Assembly: GCA_020072585.1 (NCBI GenBank)
Contig: JAIQGL010000008.1
Span: 62,001-126,000, forward strand
Direction of reading: 5' to 3'
DNA from: Terriglobia bacterium
GTDB lineage: Bacteria; Acidobacteriota; Terriglobia; Terriglobales; Acidobacteriaceae
Length of the DNA stretch: 64,000 nucleotides
Shown: positions 35,785 through 44,814 of the stretch, in pieces
Layout: each line of letters starts with the position of its first letter
Position numbering within the stretch: the first letter of the stretch is position 1
Made by a program: the position numbers and the translations under genes
Notes under the pieces: model-generated
Told to the model about the DNA's origin: nothing
The model's input: the letters and a program-made list of their open reading frames with translations, nothing else
Databases searched by the model: none

Positions 35785-36474
35785 GTGGAAAATTACTTTA
35801 ACTACTTTACCGAAATTGAAGAACATTTTTGCCGCCGTCGCGGAACGCTTCTGAATGTCTCGACCCTGGATTGGGCGCTGATGATGACCTGGAAAGACGC
35901 GGGCATTCCGCTTGAAGCTGTCCTGCGCGGGATTGATGAGGCCTTTGACAAATATGATCGTCGTCCGTCAAAGACACAAAAGATCAACGGCCTGGCGTGG
36001 TGTTCACAGGCGGTGCTTACCGCAGCAGAAGAGATGAAAGAGGCTGCGGTGGGCACGCAGACAGCAAAAACCCGTTCCACGCCAGGGCTTGAGTACCAGG
36101 AAATAGAGCGATTTTTTATCAGCAATGCTGAAAAACTTCGCCGGGTACAATCCGCCCTGGCGGTGCAGTTGGTTGCGGAAGAGTGTGCTGTTACACTTAC
36201 GGACTTAGCGGCAGCATTCGGTACGGCAATGAATGTAAAACTGGAGGACCTGGAGCGGCGGCTCACCATGATGGAAGAAAGGCTGCAAGCCGCCCTGACC
36301 ATGACCACTACGGACAATGAGCTTTTTACCCTGCGCACGGAGGCTGACCGCGAAATCGCGCCGTATCGCAGCAAGATGCCGAGTGTGCAGATCGAACAAT
36401 TGCAAAAACAGTTTATTCACAAACGTCTGTTCGAAAAGGCTAAAATTCCACGTCTCAGCCTCTTTTACCTGTGA
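35785..36474 (+). CDS. Hypothetical helical protein (229 aa) between coaX and an rRNA methyltransferase gene
   Basis: GTG start 9 bases after coaX; the stop overlaps the next start by 4 bases (GTGA), so it is within an operon. The protein is soluble and mostly helical. An N-terminal part (NYFNYFTEIEEHFCRRRGT, LDWALMMTWKDAGIPLEAVL) reads like a short winged-helix/replication-protein-like bundle. An amphipathic coil follows (LERRLTMMEERLQAALTM). No catalytic motif is visible. The order coaX-this gene-methyltransferase may be conserved in Acidobacteriota, but I cannot check that. Function unknown. Confidence 0.75.
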   Translation: MENYFNYFTEIEEHFCRRRGTLLNVSTLDWALMMTWKDAGIPLEAVLRGIDEAFDKYDRRPSKTQKINGLAWCSQAVLTAAEEMKEAAVGTQTAKTRSTPGLEYQEIERFFISNAEKLRRVQSALAVQLVAEECAVTLTDLAAAFGTAMNVKLEDLERRLTMMEERLQAALTMTTTDNELFTLRTEADREIAPYRSKMPSVQIEQLQKQFIHKRLFEKAKIPRLSLFYL

Positions 36475-37745
36475 ACCTCACCATTGAAAAGCTCGTCTAT
36501 GGCGGCGATGGCCTCGCCCGCCTTCCTGAGGGGAAGACGGTATTCATGCCGTTTGTCCTGCCCCAGGAAGAGATAAGCGCCACGATCATCCAGGAAAAAA
36601 GCAGCTTTGCCCGTGCCACCGCCGACCAGGTGCTGAAGCCCTCACCGTACAGGGTCCAGCCGCAGTGCCCGTATTTTGCGGCTTGCGGCGGCTGCCACTA
36701 TCAGCACTCCGGTTACACTGCACAATTGGAAAACAAGCGCGCCATTCTGAAGGAAACACTGCTGCGCAACGGCAAGCTCGAGTGGAAAGGGGAAATCATC
36801 ACGCACTCCGGAGAGCCGTGGGGCTATCGCAATCGCTCACGGCTCAAAGTACGCAGCGGCGAGGCTTTTGCTATCGGCTACCACCGCATGGGATCGCACG
36901 ACCTTCTGGCGGTAAAACAGTGTCCCATCAGCTCTCCTGCTATTAACCGCATTTTGACTCACTTGTGGGAGATGGGCGAAGCCGGCAAAGTTCCCGCAGG
37001 CATCAGTGAGATTGAGTTTTTCGCGGACCACGCTGACACCAAGATGGTACTGGAAATTTATCTGGCGCCGGACGCACCTGAGATGCGCGAATTTGCCGCC
37101 GATCTTCAGGCCAAGGCGCCTGAGATCAAGGGCATCGCTTTTTTTGTTGAGAACGCGGGCTCCGAACCGGGCAATCAACAGCCAAAATACACAGTTGGCG
37201 ATGCTGCACTTCCCTATCAGGTAGGGGAGAAAGCTTTTCGCGTGAGCGCTGGCTCCTTCTTTCAGGTGAATCGTTACCTTGTCCGCGAGTTGGTGCAAAC
37301 CGTGGTCGGCGATTTTCATGGCAGGATCGCGCTGGATTTGTACGCCGGCGTGGGACTCTTTGCCACGCATCTGTCCAAGCGGTTTGACCAGGTGTTTGCA
37401 GTGGAATCAGCCCCTGTCTCCGCAACCGATCTACAGGCCAATGCGATCAAAAATGTTGTGCCTGTGCTCAGCACGGCTGAGGGCTTTCTGCCGCGTTGCA
37501 TCAACATGCAACCGGAGCTGGTGGTGGTGGACCCGCCTCGTGCCGGACTGGGAGCAAAAGCCACACAGCTGCTCGCGGCGTTGCGGGTCAAGCGGATCGT
37601 TTATGTCTCGTGCGATCCAGCCACGCTCGCGCGCGATACCAAGCTTTTTCTTGAAACCGGCTATCACGTGGAAGAAGTCCACATGGTCGATCTTTTTCCC
37701 CAGACCTTCCACATTGAGAGCGTTGTGCGATTGGCGCGCTCGTAG
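36471..37745 (+). CDS. rlmD: 23S rRNA (uracil-5-)-methyltransferase, RumA/RlmD-like
   Basis: A TrmA/RlmD-family enzyme methylating C5 of a uridine in 23S rRNA with SAM. An N-terminal TRAM-like domain (LTIEKLVYGGDGLARLPEGK) is followed by an iron-sulfur cysteine cluster (CPYFAACGGCHYQHS with three cysteines; the fourth is probably CPIS near 150). The catalytic domain carries LDLYAGVGLFATHLS (SAM), VVVDPPRAGLG and the nucleophile loop YVSCDPATLARD with C near 380. GTG start overlaps the previous stop. Which uridine is modified, U747 or U1939, cannot be told from this sequence, so the symbol is tentative. Confidence 0.88.
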   Translation: MNLTIEKLVYGGDGLARLPEGKTVFMPFVLPQEEISATIIQEKSSFARATADQVLKPSPYRVQPQCPYFAACGGCHYQHSGYTAQLENKRAILKETLLRNGKLEWKGEIITHSGEPWGYRNRSRLKVRSGEAFAIGYHRMGSHDLLAVKQCPISSPAINRILTHLWEMGEAGKVPAGISEIEFFADHADTKMVLEIYLAPDAPEMREFAADLQAKAPEIKGIAFFVENAGSEPGNQQPKYTVGDAALPYQVGEKAFRVSAGSFFQVNRYLVRELVQTVVGDFHGRIALDLYAGVGLFATHLSKRFDQVFAVESAPVSATDLQANAIKNVVPVLSTAEGFLPRCINMQPELVVVDPPRAGLGAKATQLLAALRVKRIVYVSCDPATLARDTKLFLETGYHVEEVHMVDLFPQTFHIESVVRLARS

Positions 37746-37850
37746 CGGGGGCTCTCAACATTCATCCTGCCACAGTTTCTCCCATTTCTTTTTTGAAGCG
37801 TTTTATTAAGATAGGTATCCGGGAATTAGTCTTTTTGAATATTTGATCGC

Positions 37851-40496
37851 TTGCCGACGAAAGCTCAACCACGAGCCCCTCTTGCCCTGGCTGCCATAGG
37901 GTTCGCGTGCGGCATCTGGTCAACCGGGTATCTGCAACGCTCTCCATCACTTTGGGGATGGTCAGCCGCCGCGCTGGCTCTTTGCACTGTGATTGCTGTG
38001 GCGGCCAGAAGTTTGCGGCTGGCGCAAGCATCCGCTTTCCTGGCGCTGGTATGCGCAGGCGCATTTGCGCGCGTTGCCACTCCAGTTCCTTACAGCGTTG
38101 CTCCTCCGCCGGAGTTCCTCAGCGACGAGCGCGTAGAAATCGTGGCGCATGTCACCAATGACGGCGCACTGCTCGCCGGTGGCGGACCACGCGAGCGCTT
38201 TGATCTCGAAACTGAAGTCATAGAACTCAACGATATAAAGTTCACTCAGCCCGTAGGCATCCGCGCTACTGTCTTTTCGCGCGAACTGGAAGAAGACAAC
38301 GAGGAAGGCGAAACTCCACGTCTTCCTCATTTTGCTTACGGTGACCGCATCCGTCTGACGGCAAGGCTGCGTCTGCCACGTAATTTCCGTAACCCTGGGG
38401 CATTCGACTATGAGGGCTACCTCCGCGGCCACGGCATCAGCACACTGGCGTCAGTGAAAGCAGATTCCATCGAGGTGCTGCCGGGCACATCAGGCAGCCA
38501 TCTGGGCTTCTGGCGCAGCCGGACGCGCCACAGTATTCTGGAACACATTCGCGAGCTAGGTTTGTGGACGCGAGAGGATGCTGCGCTCTTTGCCTCCATG
38601 ATCGTAGGCGATGACTCTCTGCTGCTGCGCGATGTCCGCGAAGAATTCCAGCAAACCGGCGTCTATCACCTGCTGGTGGTCTCCGGCATGAACGTAGCCT
38701 TGCTGGCGTTCGCGGTCTTCTGGCTGGCGCGCAGATTGCGCTTGCCGGATTGGGCTGCGTCTCTGGTGACCATCGCGCTCTCAGTTTTGTATGCCTATAT
38801 CGCCGGAATGGGCGTGCCGATCGTAAGGGCCGTGCTCATGCTGTCACTGTTTCTGGTTGCGCGGCTGCTTTATCGTGACCGAAGCGGGTTGAATGCCACC
38901 GGCTTCGCCGCACTGGTGGTGCTGGTGCTTTCACCCACAGCGTTGTTTGACGCCGGCTTTCAACTGACGTTTCTTGCGCTGCTGGCCATTACAGGCATCA
39001 GCCTGCCGGTCCTGGAGAGAACATCTACTCCTTACCGCCAGGCTTTGCGGCATCTTGACTCCGCTGGCTACGATTTGGCCACGGAGCCTAGACTTGCTCA
39101 GTTTCGCCTGGACCTGCGGCTGGTGGCAGGCAGGGTGGCCCATATCCTTAATGCAAAGATCTTTAACATGAAGACCTTTAACACGAAGACCTTTAATACA
39201 AAGACCTTGGGCGCAACACTGGCAAGAAGCATGGTCACCGGCACAGTATCAGCCGCAATCGCGATATACGAGTTGGTGGTAGTCTCCGCAATTACCCAGG
39301 CAGTGCTGGTACTACCCATGCGAGCGTACTTTCATCGAGCTGCCATTCTGGGATTGCCTGCCAATGTCCTTGTTCTTCCCTTGGCTGGAATTATGCTCAA
39401 TGCAGGTGTGGCAGCGATTGCGTTGAGTTACATTTCTCTTCCGTTTGCGCGGCTTGTTGCCCTGGTGGCCACAGCTGCGCTGCACTGGATCCTGGCTTGT
39501 CTGCATTCACTCGCACAACTTCATATAGCGCAGTGGAGAATGTCTGATCCCGCGCCATTTCTGCTGGTGATAGCGGCAACAGGCATTATGCTGGCGCTTG
39601 TCACTGTACACAGACGGCGCACCATAGCATTTGCCGGTATGGCATTGCTGTTTTTCTCAAGCGGCGTTGCCGCGGTACACCATTCCGCACCCAGGACCAG
39701 GCAGGGGAAATTGGAGATCACCGCGATTGATGTAGGCCAGGGAGATTCTCTGCTGCTGATTTCACCTGAGGGACGCACGATGCTCATTGATGGCGGAGGG
39801 AGCATTGGCCCGGTGCACAGCGAGTTCGATTTTGGTGAGGACGTTGTCGCACCGTATCTCTGGTCAAGAGGCCTTGATCGGCTGGATGTGATTGCTTTGA
39901 CCCACGCACACGGTGACCATATAGGCGGCCTGCCACGCATCATTGAAGATTTTCATCCAAGCGAACTCTGGGTTGGTATCAATCCTGAAATCTCTGCCTT
40001 GCAACGACTTTATGACACCGCCTCAACAAGCCATGTTGCCATCCGCAGACACGTCGCGGGGGACGAACTGGATTGGGGCGGAGCCAAGGTCCGCGTACTC
40101 TCGCCGCCAGCAGACTGGCAGACTAAACAGAAACCGAAGAATGACGATTCGTTGGCTCTTTTGGTGCGCTATGGCGACACCAGCGCCCTGCTGGCCGGCG
40201 ACCTGGAAAAAAAGATGGAGCGATTTGTGGCTACGGAGTCGCCGGGAGCTGATTTGCTGAAGGTGGCGCACCATGGCAGTGCTACCTCCACTACGCCGGA
40301 ACTGCTGACGGCCGTGCATCCGCGCTTCGCAGTGATCTCTGCTGGTTACCGCAACTCATTTGGCCATCCACGGCAAGTGGTACTGGAGCGCTTGCAAGCC
40401 GGTGGGATCAGAACGTACCGCACAGACCTTTTTGGGGGTGTTACATTTCTGCTGGATGGAAAGCAGGTTAAGGCGAGCGTGCATCAGGAGCACTGA
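37851..40496 (+). CDS. comEC: DNA internalisation channel protein ComEC/Rec2
   Basis: Transports single-stranded DNA across the inner membrane during natural transformation. Parts in order: DUF4131-like N-terminal hydrophobic and OB region (about 1-190, with LTARLRLPRNFRNPGAFDYEGYL), the Competence domain of many membrane helices (about 225-520, FQQTGVYHLLVVSGMNVALL), and a C-terminal metallo-beta-lactamase domain (about 620-880) with VGQGDSLLLI, THAHGDHIGG, LAGDLEKKME and KVAHHGSATSTTPELL. The start is a TTG with no strong ribosome-binding site, so the first residues are uncertain. A 15-bp tandem repeat lies inside the gene at 39156-39200. Confidence 0.92.
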   Translation: MPTKAQPRAPLALAAIGFACGIWSTGYLQRSPSLWGWSAAALALCTVIAVAARSLRLAQASAFLALVCAGAFARVATPVPYSVAPPPEFLSDERVEIVAHVTNDGALLAGGGPRERFDLETEVIELNDIKFTQPVGIRATVFSRELEEDNEEGETPRLPHFAYGDRIRLTARLRLPRNFRNPGAFDYEGYLRGHGISTLASVKADSIEVLPGTSGSHLGFWRSRTRHSILEHIRELGLWTREDAALFASMIVGDDSLLLRDVREEFQQTGVYHLLVVSGMNVALLAFAVFWLARRLRLPDWAASLVTIALSVLYAYIAGMGVPIVRAVLMLSLFLVARLLYRDRSGLNATGFAALVVLVLSPTALFDAGFQLTFLALLAITGISLPVLERTSTPYRQALRHLDSAGYDLATEPRLAQFRLDLRLVAGRVAHILNAKIFNMKTFNTKTFNTKTLGATLARSMVTGTVSAAIAIYELVVVSAITQAVLVLPMRAYFHRAAILGLPANVLVLPLAGIMLNAGVAAIALSYISLPFARLVALVATAALHWILACLHSLAQLHIAQWRMSDPAPFLLVIAATGIMLALVTVHRRRTIAFAGMALLFFSSGVAAVHHSAPRTRQGKLEITAIDVGQGDSLLLISPEGRTMLIDGGGSIGPVHSEFDFGEDVVAPYLWSRGLDRLDVIALTHAHGDHIGGLPRIIEDFHPSELWVGINPEISALQRLYDTASTSHVAIRRHVAGDELDWGGAKVRVLSPPADWQTKQKPKNDDSLALLVRYGDTSALLAGDLEKKMERFVATESPGADLLKVAHHGSATSTTPELLTAVHPRFAVISAGYRNSFGHPRQVVLERLQAGGIRTYRTDLFGGVTFLLDGKQVKASVHQEH
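39156..39200 (+). repeat. In-frame 15-bp tandem repeat inside comEC
   Basis: Three units of 15 bp (consensus AAGACCTTTAACACG) plus a partial fourth give the protein string KIFNM-KTFNT-KTFNT-KTL (residues about 436-453) between membrane segments. The surrounding protein is hydrophobic, so this polar insert looks added. Confidence 0.85.
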
Positions 40497-40517
40497 AAGT
40501 ACAGGGGTTGGCCGCTC

Positions 40518-41228
40518 TTACTTTTCATTTTTCCCATTCTTCTCAGTCTTTTCATTTTTGGGATCAGCGGAGAGCATAAATCCGACGCCGCGGGTGGTAT
40601 GAATCAGCGGCTGAGAAAAACCCTGGTCGATCTTGGCGCGCAAATAGCTGATATAAACGTCCACCACGCTGGTTAGTCCGTCAAACCACAGATTCCAGAC
40701 GTGCTCTACCACCATGGTGCGCGTAACCGTGCGCCCGGCATTGCGCATCAGGTACTCCAGCAGTGCATATTCCCGCTGGCTGAGCTTGATTGGCTTCCCT
40801 GCACGTTCAACGGTGTGGCGCTGCGGGTCAAGCACCAGATCGGCTACCGTGAGTGTTTCAGAAGTTTCCTGCGCACGCCGCAGCAGGGTCTGCATCCGGG
40901 CCAGCAGCTCCTGAAAGGAGAATGGTTTGACCAGGTAGTCATCCGCACCCGCTTGCAGCCCGGCTACACGATCAGCCACTTCACGGCGGCCACTCAGAAT
41001 CAACACGCGCGTGCTGGAGCCGGCCTGCCGCAATTTCCTGAGAAGAGATAGACCGTCAAGGCGGGGCAGGTTCCAATCGAGAACGATGCCATCGTAATGA
41101 ATATCGGTGGCCAGCTGGAGTCCCTTCTCACCATCTTCCGCAAGGTCAGCGGAGAAGTGCTCTGCCTCAAACCCCTGAACCAGGCTGAGCGCTATCTTAG
41201 GCTCATCTTCAATGATCAGAATGCGCAC
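40518..41228 (-). CDS. OmpR/PhoB-type response regulator
   Basis: Receiver domain (1-120) with acidic pair E7/D8 in IIEDEP, phospho-acceptor D51 (IVLDWNLPR), the conserved T/S in VLILSGRREV and lysine in LVKPFSFQE. It is joined to a winged-helix DNA-binding domain (about 130-225: LVLDPQRHTVERAG, LSQREYALLEYLMRNAGRTV, VDVYISYLRAKI, ttRGVGFML). This is a complete transcription factor of the OmpR family. The last residues are Glu/Lys/Asn-rich. No sensor kinase gene adjoins it, so its signal is unknown. Confidence 0.93.
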   Translation of the reverse strand: MRILIIEDEPKIALSLVQGFEAEHFSADLAEDGEKGLQLATDIHYDGIVLDWNLPRLDGLSLLRKLRQAGSSTRVLILSGRREVADRVAGLQAGADDYLVKPFSFQELLARMQTLLRRAQETSETLTVADLVLDPQRHTVERAGKPIKLSQREYALLEYLMRNAGRTVTRTMVVEHVWNLWFDGLTSVVDVYISYLRAKIDQGFSQPLIHTTRGVGFMLSADPKNEKTEKNGKNEK

Positions 41229-41450
41229 ATACCACCCGTTGAATCTCCGAGCAAACTCCTCTTGGATCGGCGCCTAAAAAGCACCATGGAAACAGCTTAT
41301 TTCAGTCTCTTTTTGTCGAGCCACATCGAGGAAGGGGCGCAAAATAGTGTACAACGATTTGCAGTCCCCGACGCAGGGCTGCGACCTGCCCTTCCATTAC
41401 TGAAGCAACATGCAAGGCGTAGCGAGGCCGGGAAAGTGGCCTTTTGCATT

Positions 41451-41738
41451 TTACTTCGGTTCGCCGTCGTTATCGTCTGTTGGAGCAGAGTCGTCGTCGG
41501 ACGCGGCGTTGGCCCGGTAATCTTCAATGAGGAGTCGCGCCTCTTTTTCCTGCGCGGGGTTCACGCGGACGGAAATGCCACCTATGCCTGGAAACACGTC
41601 CTGGGGCGCCTGCAAATTCGTAATAGCAGATTCAATTCCGGCGGAAGTCAACAGCCCGTGAACCACCATGGCCTCCGATTCCTGCATCGTGTCAAATACT
41701 TCCACCAATTCCGGATCGGCGTTTGGCTGTGTGCTCAT
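41451..41738 (-). CDS. DUF2007-type small protein (95 aa)
   Basis: Start at 41738, since a strong GGGGGGA precedes that ATG by 4 bases; the longer frame to 41813 lacks one. ELVEVFDTMQESEAMVVHGL, then LLTSAGIESAITNLQ, a turn, and ISVRVNPAQEKEARLLIEDY is the alpha-beta-beta-alpha pattern of DUF2007 (putative signal-transducing domain). The C-terminus is Asp/Glu-rich. Function unknown. Confidence 0.72.
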   Translation of the reverse strand: MSTQPNADPELVEVFDTMQESEAMVVHGLLTSAGIESAITNLQAPQDVFPGIGGISVRVNPAQEKEARLLIEDYRANAASDDDSAPTDDNDGEPK

Positions 41739-41838
41739 CGTTTCCCCCCTCGTGTGCTGCGCAACACCATTATGGCAGAAAACTCGAATCGCAATTGTGC
41801 CTGCGGCTGTCATGGTCGCAAGCGAGGCGTTTAAGGAA

Positions 41839-42705
41839 CTACTTTTTTTCGATTCGCAGCAGGGAAAAAGTCAGAGTGCCCCAGGACATACGCGCGCGCA
41901 TTTGCACAGGGACGCGGGCGGCATCGTCTGAGTACCAGATCCAGATCTTGCCCTTGTCGCGGAGGACGCTGGAAGAGGTTTCCGGCTGCACGCGAATGGC
42001 ATTGAAGGTCCCAGCCGGGGTTTTGACAGCTTCGCGGGCCTCCACATGCACCATGACAGTGAGAGTGGGGCCACCATCATTGATGGGGAAGCTGTACGTC
42101 TTGCCCTGCAGCAGGGGCAGAGAGGCCACGTAAAACACAGAGGAGAGCATGTCCGTCACACAGCCGGGGATTTCATGCTCCTCATGCTTGCTCTCTTTCT
42201 TTTTGATGTTCTTGTGGTCAAGCAAGGCTTTACCGTGCTGATAATCGAAGGTGATGCTGGTTTCAACACGACGGAACCCTTCTTCAAGATGCCGCGAAGT
42301 GCTATGCGAACAGAAATTCGACGGATCAAAGAACGATTCCAGACGGTCCTGAACGTGGTAAAGCAGGGCAACGGTACCTGCGGCATTCGCCGTGGCCACC
42401 ACGCGGTTCTCCCGTCCAGCCTGTTCCACGCGCAGCGTGGCGGTACCAGCGTTGAAGATGCGCCATTCGCCGCCATAGACGTAGGTCTGTCCTACAGGAA
42501 ACTGGTATTCAGCACGCGGCTGGGCGATGGACGGCGCAACAAGCGCAGGCTTCTCACCCGCAGGAGCGGCTGGCGTGGGTGAAAGATCAGGCGCAGCAGC
42601 TTTCTTACCATGCTGCACTGAGGCCGCAAAAACGGCGGTCACGCAGACGAAGGCGATTAAGGCAAAAGCGGTTCGTGATTGCAGGCTGTTGCGAAATCGG
42701 ATCAA
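41839..42705 (-). CDS. DUF3108 domain protein, exported
   Basis: An N-terminal hydrophobic signal (TAFALIAFVCVTAVFAASVQ) is followed by a Pro/Ala spacer and a beta-rich domain: YQFPVGQTYVYGGEWRIFNA, ATLRVEQAGRENRVVATANA, RLESFFDPSNFCSHSTSRHL, VTDMLSSVFYVASLPLLQGK, and GKIWIWYSDDAARVPVQM. This is DUF3108, an envelope-associated family. It overlaps the upstream ICMT-like gene by 4 bases and is at the end of the lipid A/core operon, which suggests a cell-envelope role. Confidence 0.83.
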   Translation of the reverse strand: MIRFRNSLQSRTAFALIAFVCVTAVFAASVQHGKKAAAPDLSPTPAAPAGEKPALVAPSIAQPRAEYQFPVGQTYVYGGEWRIFNAGTATLRVEQAGRENRVVATANAAGTVALLYHVQDRLESFFDPSNFCSHSTSRHLEEGFRRVETSITFDYQHGKALLDHKNIKKKESKHEEHEIPGCVTDMLSSVFYVASLPLLQGKTYSFPINDGGPTLTVMVHVEAREAVKTPAGTFNAIRVQPETSSSVLRDKGKIWIWYSDDAARVPVQMRARMSWGTLTFSLLRIEKK

Positions 42706-43259
42706 TGTTTTACCAGTATCTTCAGCACAAGCGCGACAAGCATCAGAACCGAGCCCAAAGCGGCATTGTACTCGCGATGACGCATATAAAGCTCGCCAGA
42801 AAATCGTGGGCCTTCCTCCGCATCCCCGCCCGGCCTATAGGGAGTTAGACGAGGCAGCAGACGTGGCACCGCATCCGCGTAACGGTCATAACCGGGAAAC
42901 GCGGAGCGCAGGTAACCCTCTTCCGCCTTGATCACTGGCAGATAAATAAAGGCAAACATCGCCAACGTGGCAACACCAATCCATAGATTGCGCGCAGCAA
43001 CAATAAAGCCCAGCGCAATGACGATGGAACCAAGATAGAGCGGGTTGCGCGTGTACGCGTAAGGCCCCGTGGTGGCGAGAGCCGCGTTCTTCCGAATGTG
43101 TCCGGAGGCCAGGGCGCGAATGGCGATACCTGCCAAAGTAATGACCAAACCGGCGATAAGGGAGGTCCAGTCAGGAGCGGCAAACCAAAGATATACTGCG
43201 GCAAAGACAAAACCGAGCGGCACCCGTGAACGGGTGGCCACCCGCGCCCAGCTAGGCAT
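42702..43259 (-). CDS. Isoprenylcysteine methyltransferase (ICMT)-like membrane protein
   Basis: Several hydrophobic helices (VPLGFVFAAVYLWFAA; SLIAGLVITLAGIAIRALASG) are followed by the ICMT/PEMT family core GPYAYTRNPLYLGSIVIALG, VIKAEEGYLRSAFPGYDRYA and PRLLPRLTPY. Such proteins methylate lipidated or small amphipathic substrates with SAM, and the bacterial substrates are mostly unknown. It overlaps waaC by 8 bases and DUF3108 by 4. Confidence 0.82.
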   Translation of the reverse strand: MPSWARVATRSRVPLGFVFAAVYLWFAAPDWTSLIAGLVITLAGIAIRALASGHIRKNAALATTGPYAYTRNPLYLGSIVIALGFIVAARNLWIGVATLAMFAFIYLPVIKAEEGYLRSAFPGYDRYADAVPRLLPRLTPYRPGGDAEEGPRFSGELYMRHREYNAALGSVLMLVALVLKILVKH

Positions 43260-44325
43260 TCCCGCCTCCCAGCAGGTGGCGAGCCGCGGAGATCACTTCT
43301 TCCGCGGTGATCTTCAGCAACCCGGCCTCGGTCTCACGATAATGCGAAAAGGTGGTTTCACTCTCAGGATGACGCAGCGCAATGGACCTGGTACCAAACG
43401 GCCCGGTCCGCGCCGGGTCAGTTGGGCCGAACAGACCAACCACTGGAATCTCAAGCGCTGCGGCAAGGTGCAGAGGGCCGGTATCGCCACCAACAAAGAT
43501 TCGGGCCCGGCGTGTGAGCGCAATCAGTTGCCCAATCGTGCTACGCAACTCAAATGCATTGCCACCACTCGCAGTCACAACCGCCTGTGCCAGTTCAGCT
43601 TCGCCAGATGAAGCATTCACCAGGGTCTTGATGTTGTGCGCCGCCAGCGCCCTGGCCACCTCACCAAACCGCTGCGGCGGCCATTGCTTGGCCCCCCATC
43701 CCGCTCCAGGATTGACGATGGCGAAGCTGGCAATACCCAGGCGGGCGATCTCACAGTCAGCCCAGGCTTCTGCCGTGGGATCCATGGGAAGCTGTGGAGC
43801 GCAAAGCTTAAGTTCGTGGCCGCCCAGAACTGATTTAAGGGCCTGCGCGGCCAAAGCATGGTTTTGTTCAATCACGTGTTCACCGGAGCGTGCCAGCTTT
43901 TTCCGGTAAAAAAACCGCGCTCCAGATTCGCGTGGATCTTCAAATCCTGCAATGATCCTTGCCCCGCCGATTTGCGCGAAAATACCGGACTTGATGGCGC
44001 CCTGAAAATCCAGCGCGAAATCGTATTCAATCCTTCTCACTCTTTTCAGGGCGCCAAGGATTTCCGCCGTGGCTGACGGCCGAAAAAAATTCTTCCGCCA
44101 GCGGATGGTATCCACAGTGTGTATGTTGTTCACCACCGGCTTTTGCGGACTAACAGTATTGGGGCTGGCTTTCCTTCCCTGCGCCGTAAGCAACTCAGAC
44201 CAGCGCTCCTCAACCAGCCAGCCAATCGTGGCGTTTGGCAGAGCGGTACGAATCCCTGTGGCCACCGGCAAAGCATGCAGGATGTCGCCCATGGCGCCGA
44301 GCCGCACGATCAGGATTTTTGCCAT
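43252..44325 (-). CDS. waaC: Lipopolysaccharide heptosyltransferase I
   Basis: Adds the first L-glycero-D-manno-heptose to Kdo in the LPS inner core (glycosyltransferase family 9). Markers: [20 protein letters not shown] (1-20), [34 protein letters not shown] and [20 protein letters not shown], with [16 protein letters not shown]. The last two are the ADP-heptose binding signatures. It overlaps rfaE2 by 16 bases. Heptosyltransferase I rather than II is supported by the adjacent waaA and rfaE genes and the N-terminal motif, but not proven. Confidence 0.88.
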   Translation of the reverse strand: MAKILIVRLGAMGDILHALPVATGIRTALPNATIGWLVEERWSELLTAQGRKASPNTVSPQKPVVNNIHTVDTIRWRKNFFRPSATAEILGALKRVRRIEYDFALDFQGAIKSGIFAQIGGARIIAGFEDPRESGARFFYRKKLARSGEHVIEQNHALAAQALKSVLGGHELKLCAPQLPMDPTAEAWADCEIARLGIASFAIVNPGAGWGAKQWPPQRFGEVARALAAHNIKTLVNASSGEAELAQAVVTASGGNAFELRSTIGQLIALTRRARIFVGGDTGPLHLAAALEIPVVGLFGPTDPARTGPFGTRSIALRHPESETTFSHYRETEAGLLKITAEEVISAARHLLGGGNA

Positions 44326-44813
44326 TCCCGCCTTCTCAGCAAATCATTTTTCAGCAAATCAGTAGTGGAGTGGTCTTTCGGATCGCCAACAATGGCAACG
44401 CGCCCGCCGCAGGCAGTCACTACGTCACGTTCCGGCACGCTTTCAGCGGTGTAATCAGTTCCCTTGGCATGAATGTCCGGACGCAGAAGGCGGACAAGGT
44501 CTTTCACATCCGGCGAATCGAAGATGATTACAGCATCCACATCCGCCAGTGCGGCCAGCAACTCCGCTCGTTCAGCTTCCGGGACACGCGGCCGTCCTTC
44601 GCCTTTGAGTCCACGCGTACTGGCATCAGAATTCACGGCCACAACCAGTTTGCCGCCAAGCTGCTTGGCTGCCCGTAAATACCGGACATGCCCAACATGA
44701 AGCAAATCAAAACAGCCGTTGGTCAGCACAATCTGGTTGCCCGCGGAGCGCCACTGCCGGACCTGCTCTGCCAGTTCGGAGGCCGCAAAAACTTTTTGGG
44801 CGGTCTCAGACAG
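44310..44813 (-). CDS. rfaE2: D-beta-D-heptose 1-phosphate adenylyltransferase (RfaE2/HldE C-domain)
   Basis: Transfers AMP from ATP to heptose-1-phosphate, giving ADP-heptose for WaaC. A nucleotidyltransferase core: [18 protein letters not shown] with the HxGH motif, [11 protein letters not shown], and [20 protein letters not shown]. Homology continues upstream of the only in-frame GTG (44729): [14 protein letters not shown] reads like the family N-terminus. No ATG, GTG or TTG exists further up, but a CTG at 44813 has GGAGGA 5 bases before it and follows the rfaE1 stop by one base. This start gives 167 aa, normal for the family. The start codon is the uncertain part. Confidence 0.85.
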   Translation of the reverse strand: MSETAQKVFAASELAEQVRQWRSAGNQIVLTNGCFDLLHVGHVRYLRAAKQLGGKLVVAVNSDASTRGLKGEGRPRVPEAERAELLAALADVDAVIIFDSPDVKDLVRLLRPDIHAKGTDYTAESVPERDVVTACGGRVAIVGDPKDHSTTDLLKNDLLRRREWQKS

Positions 44814-44814
44814 A

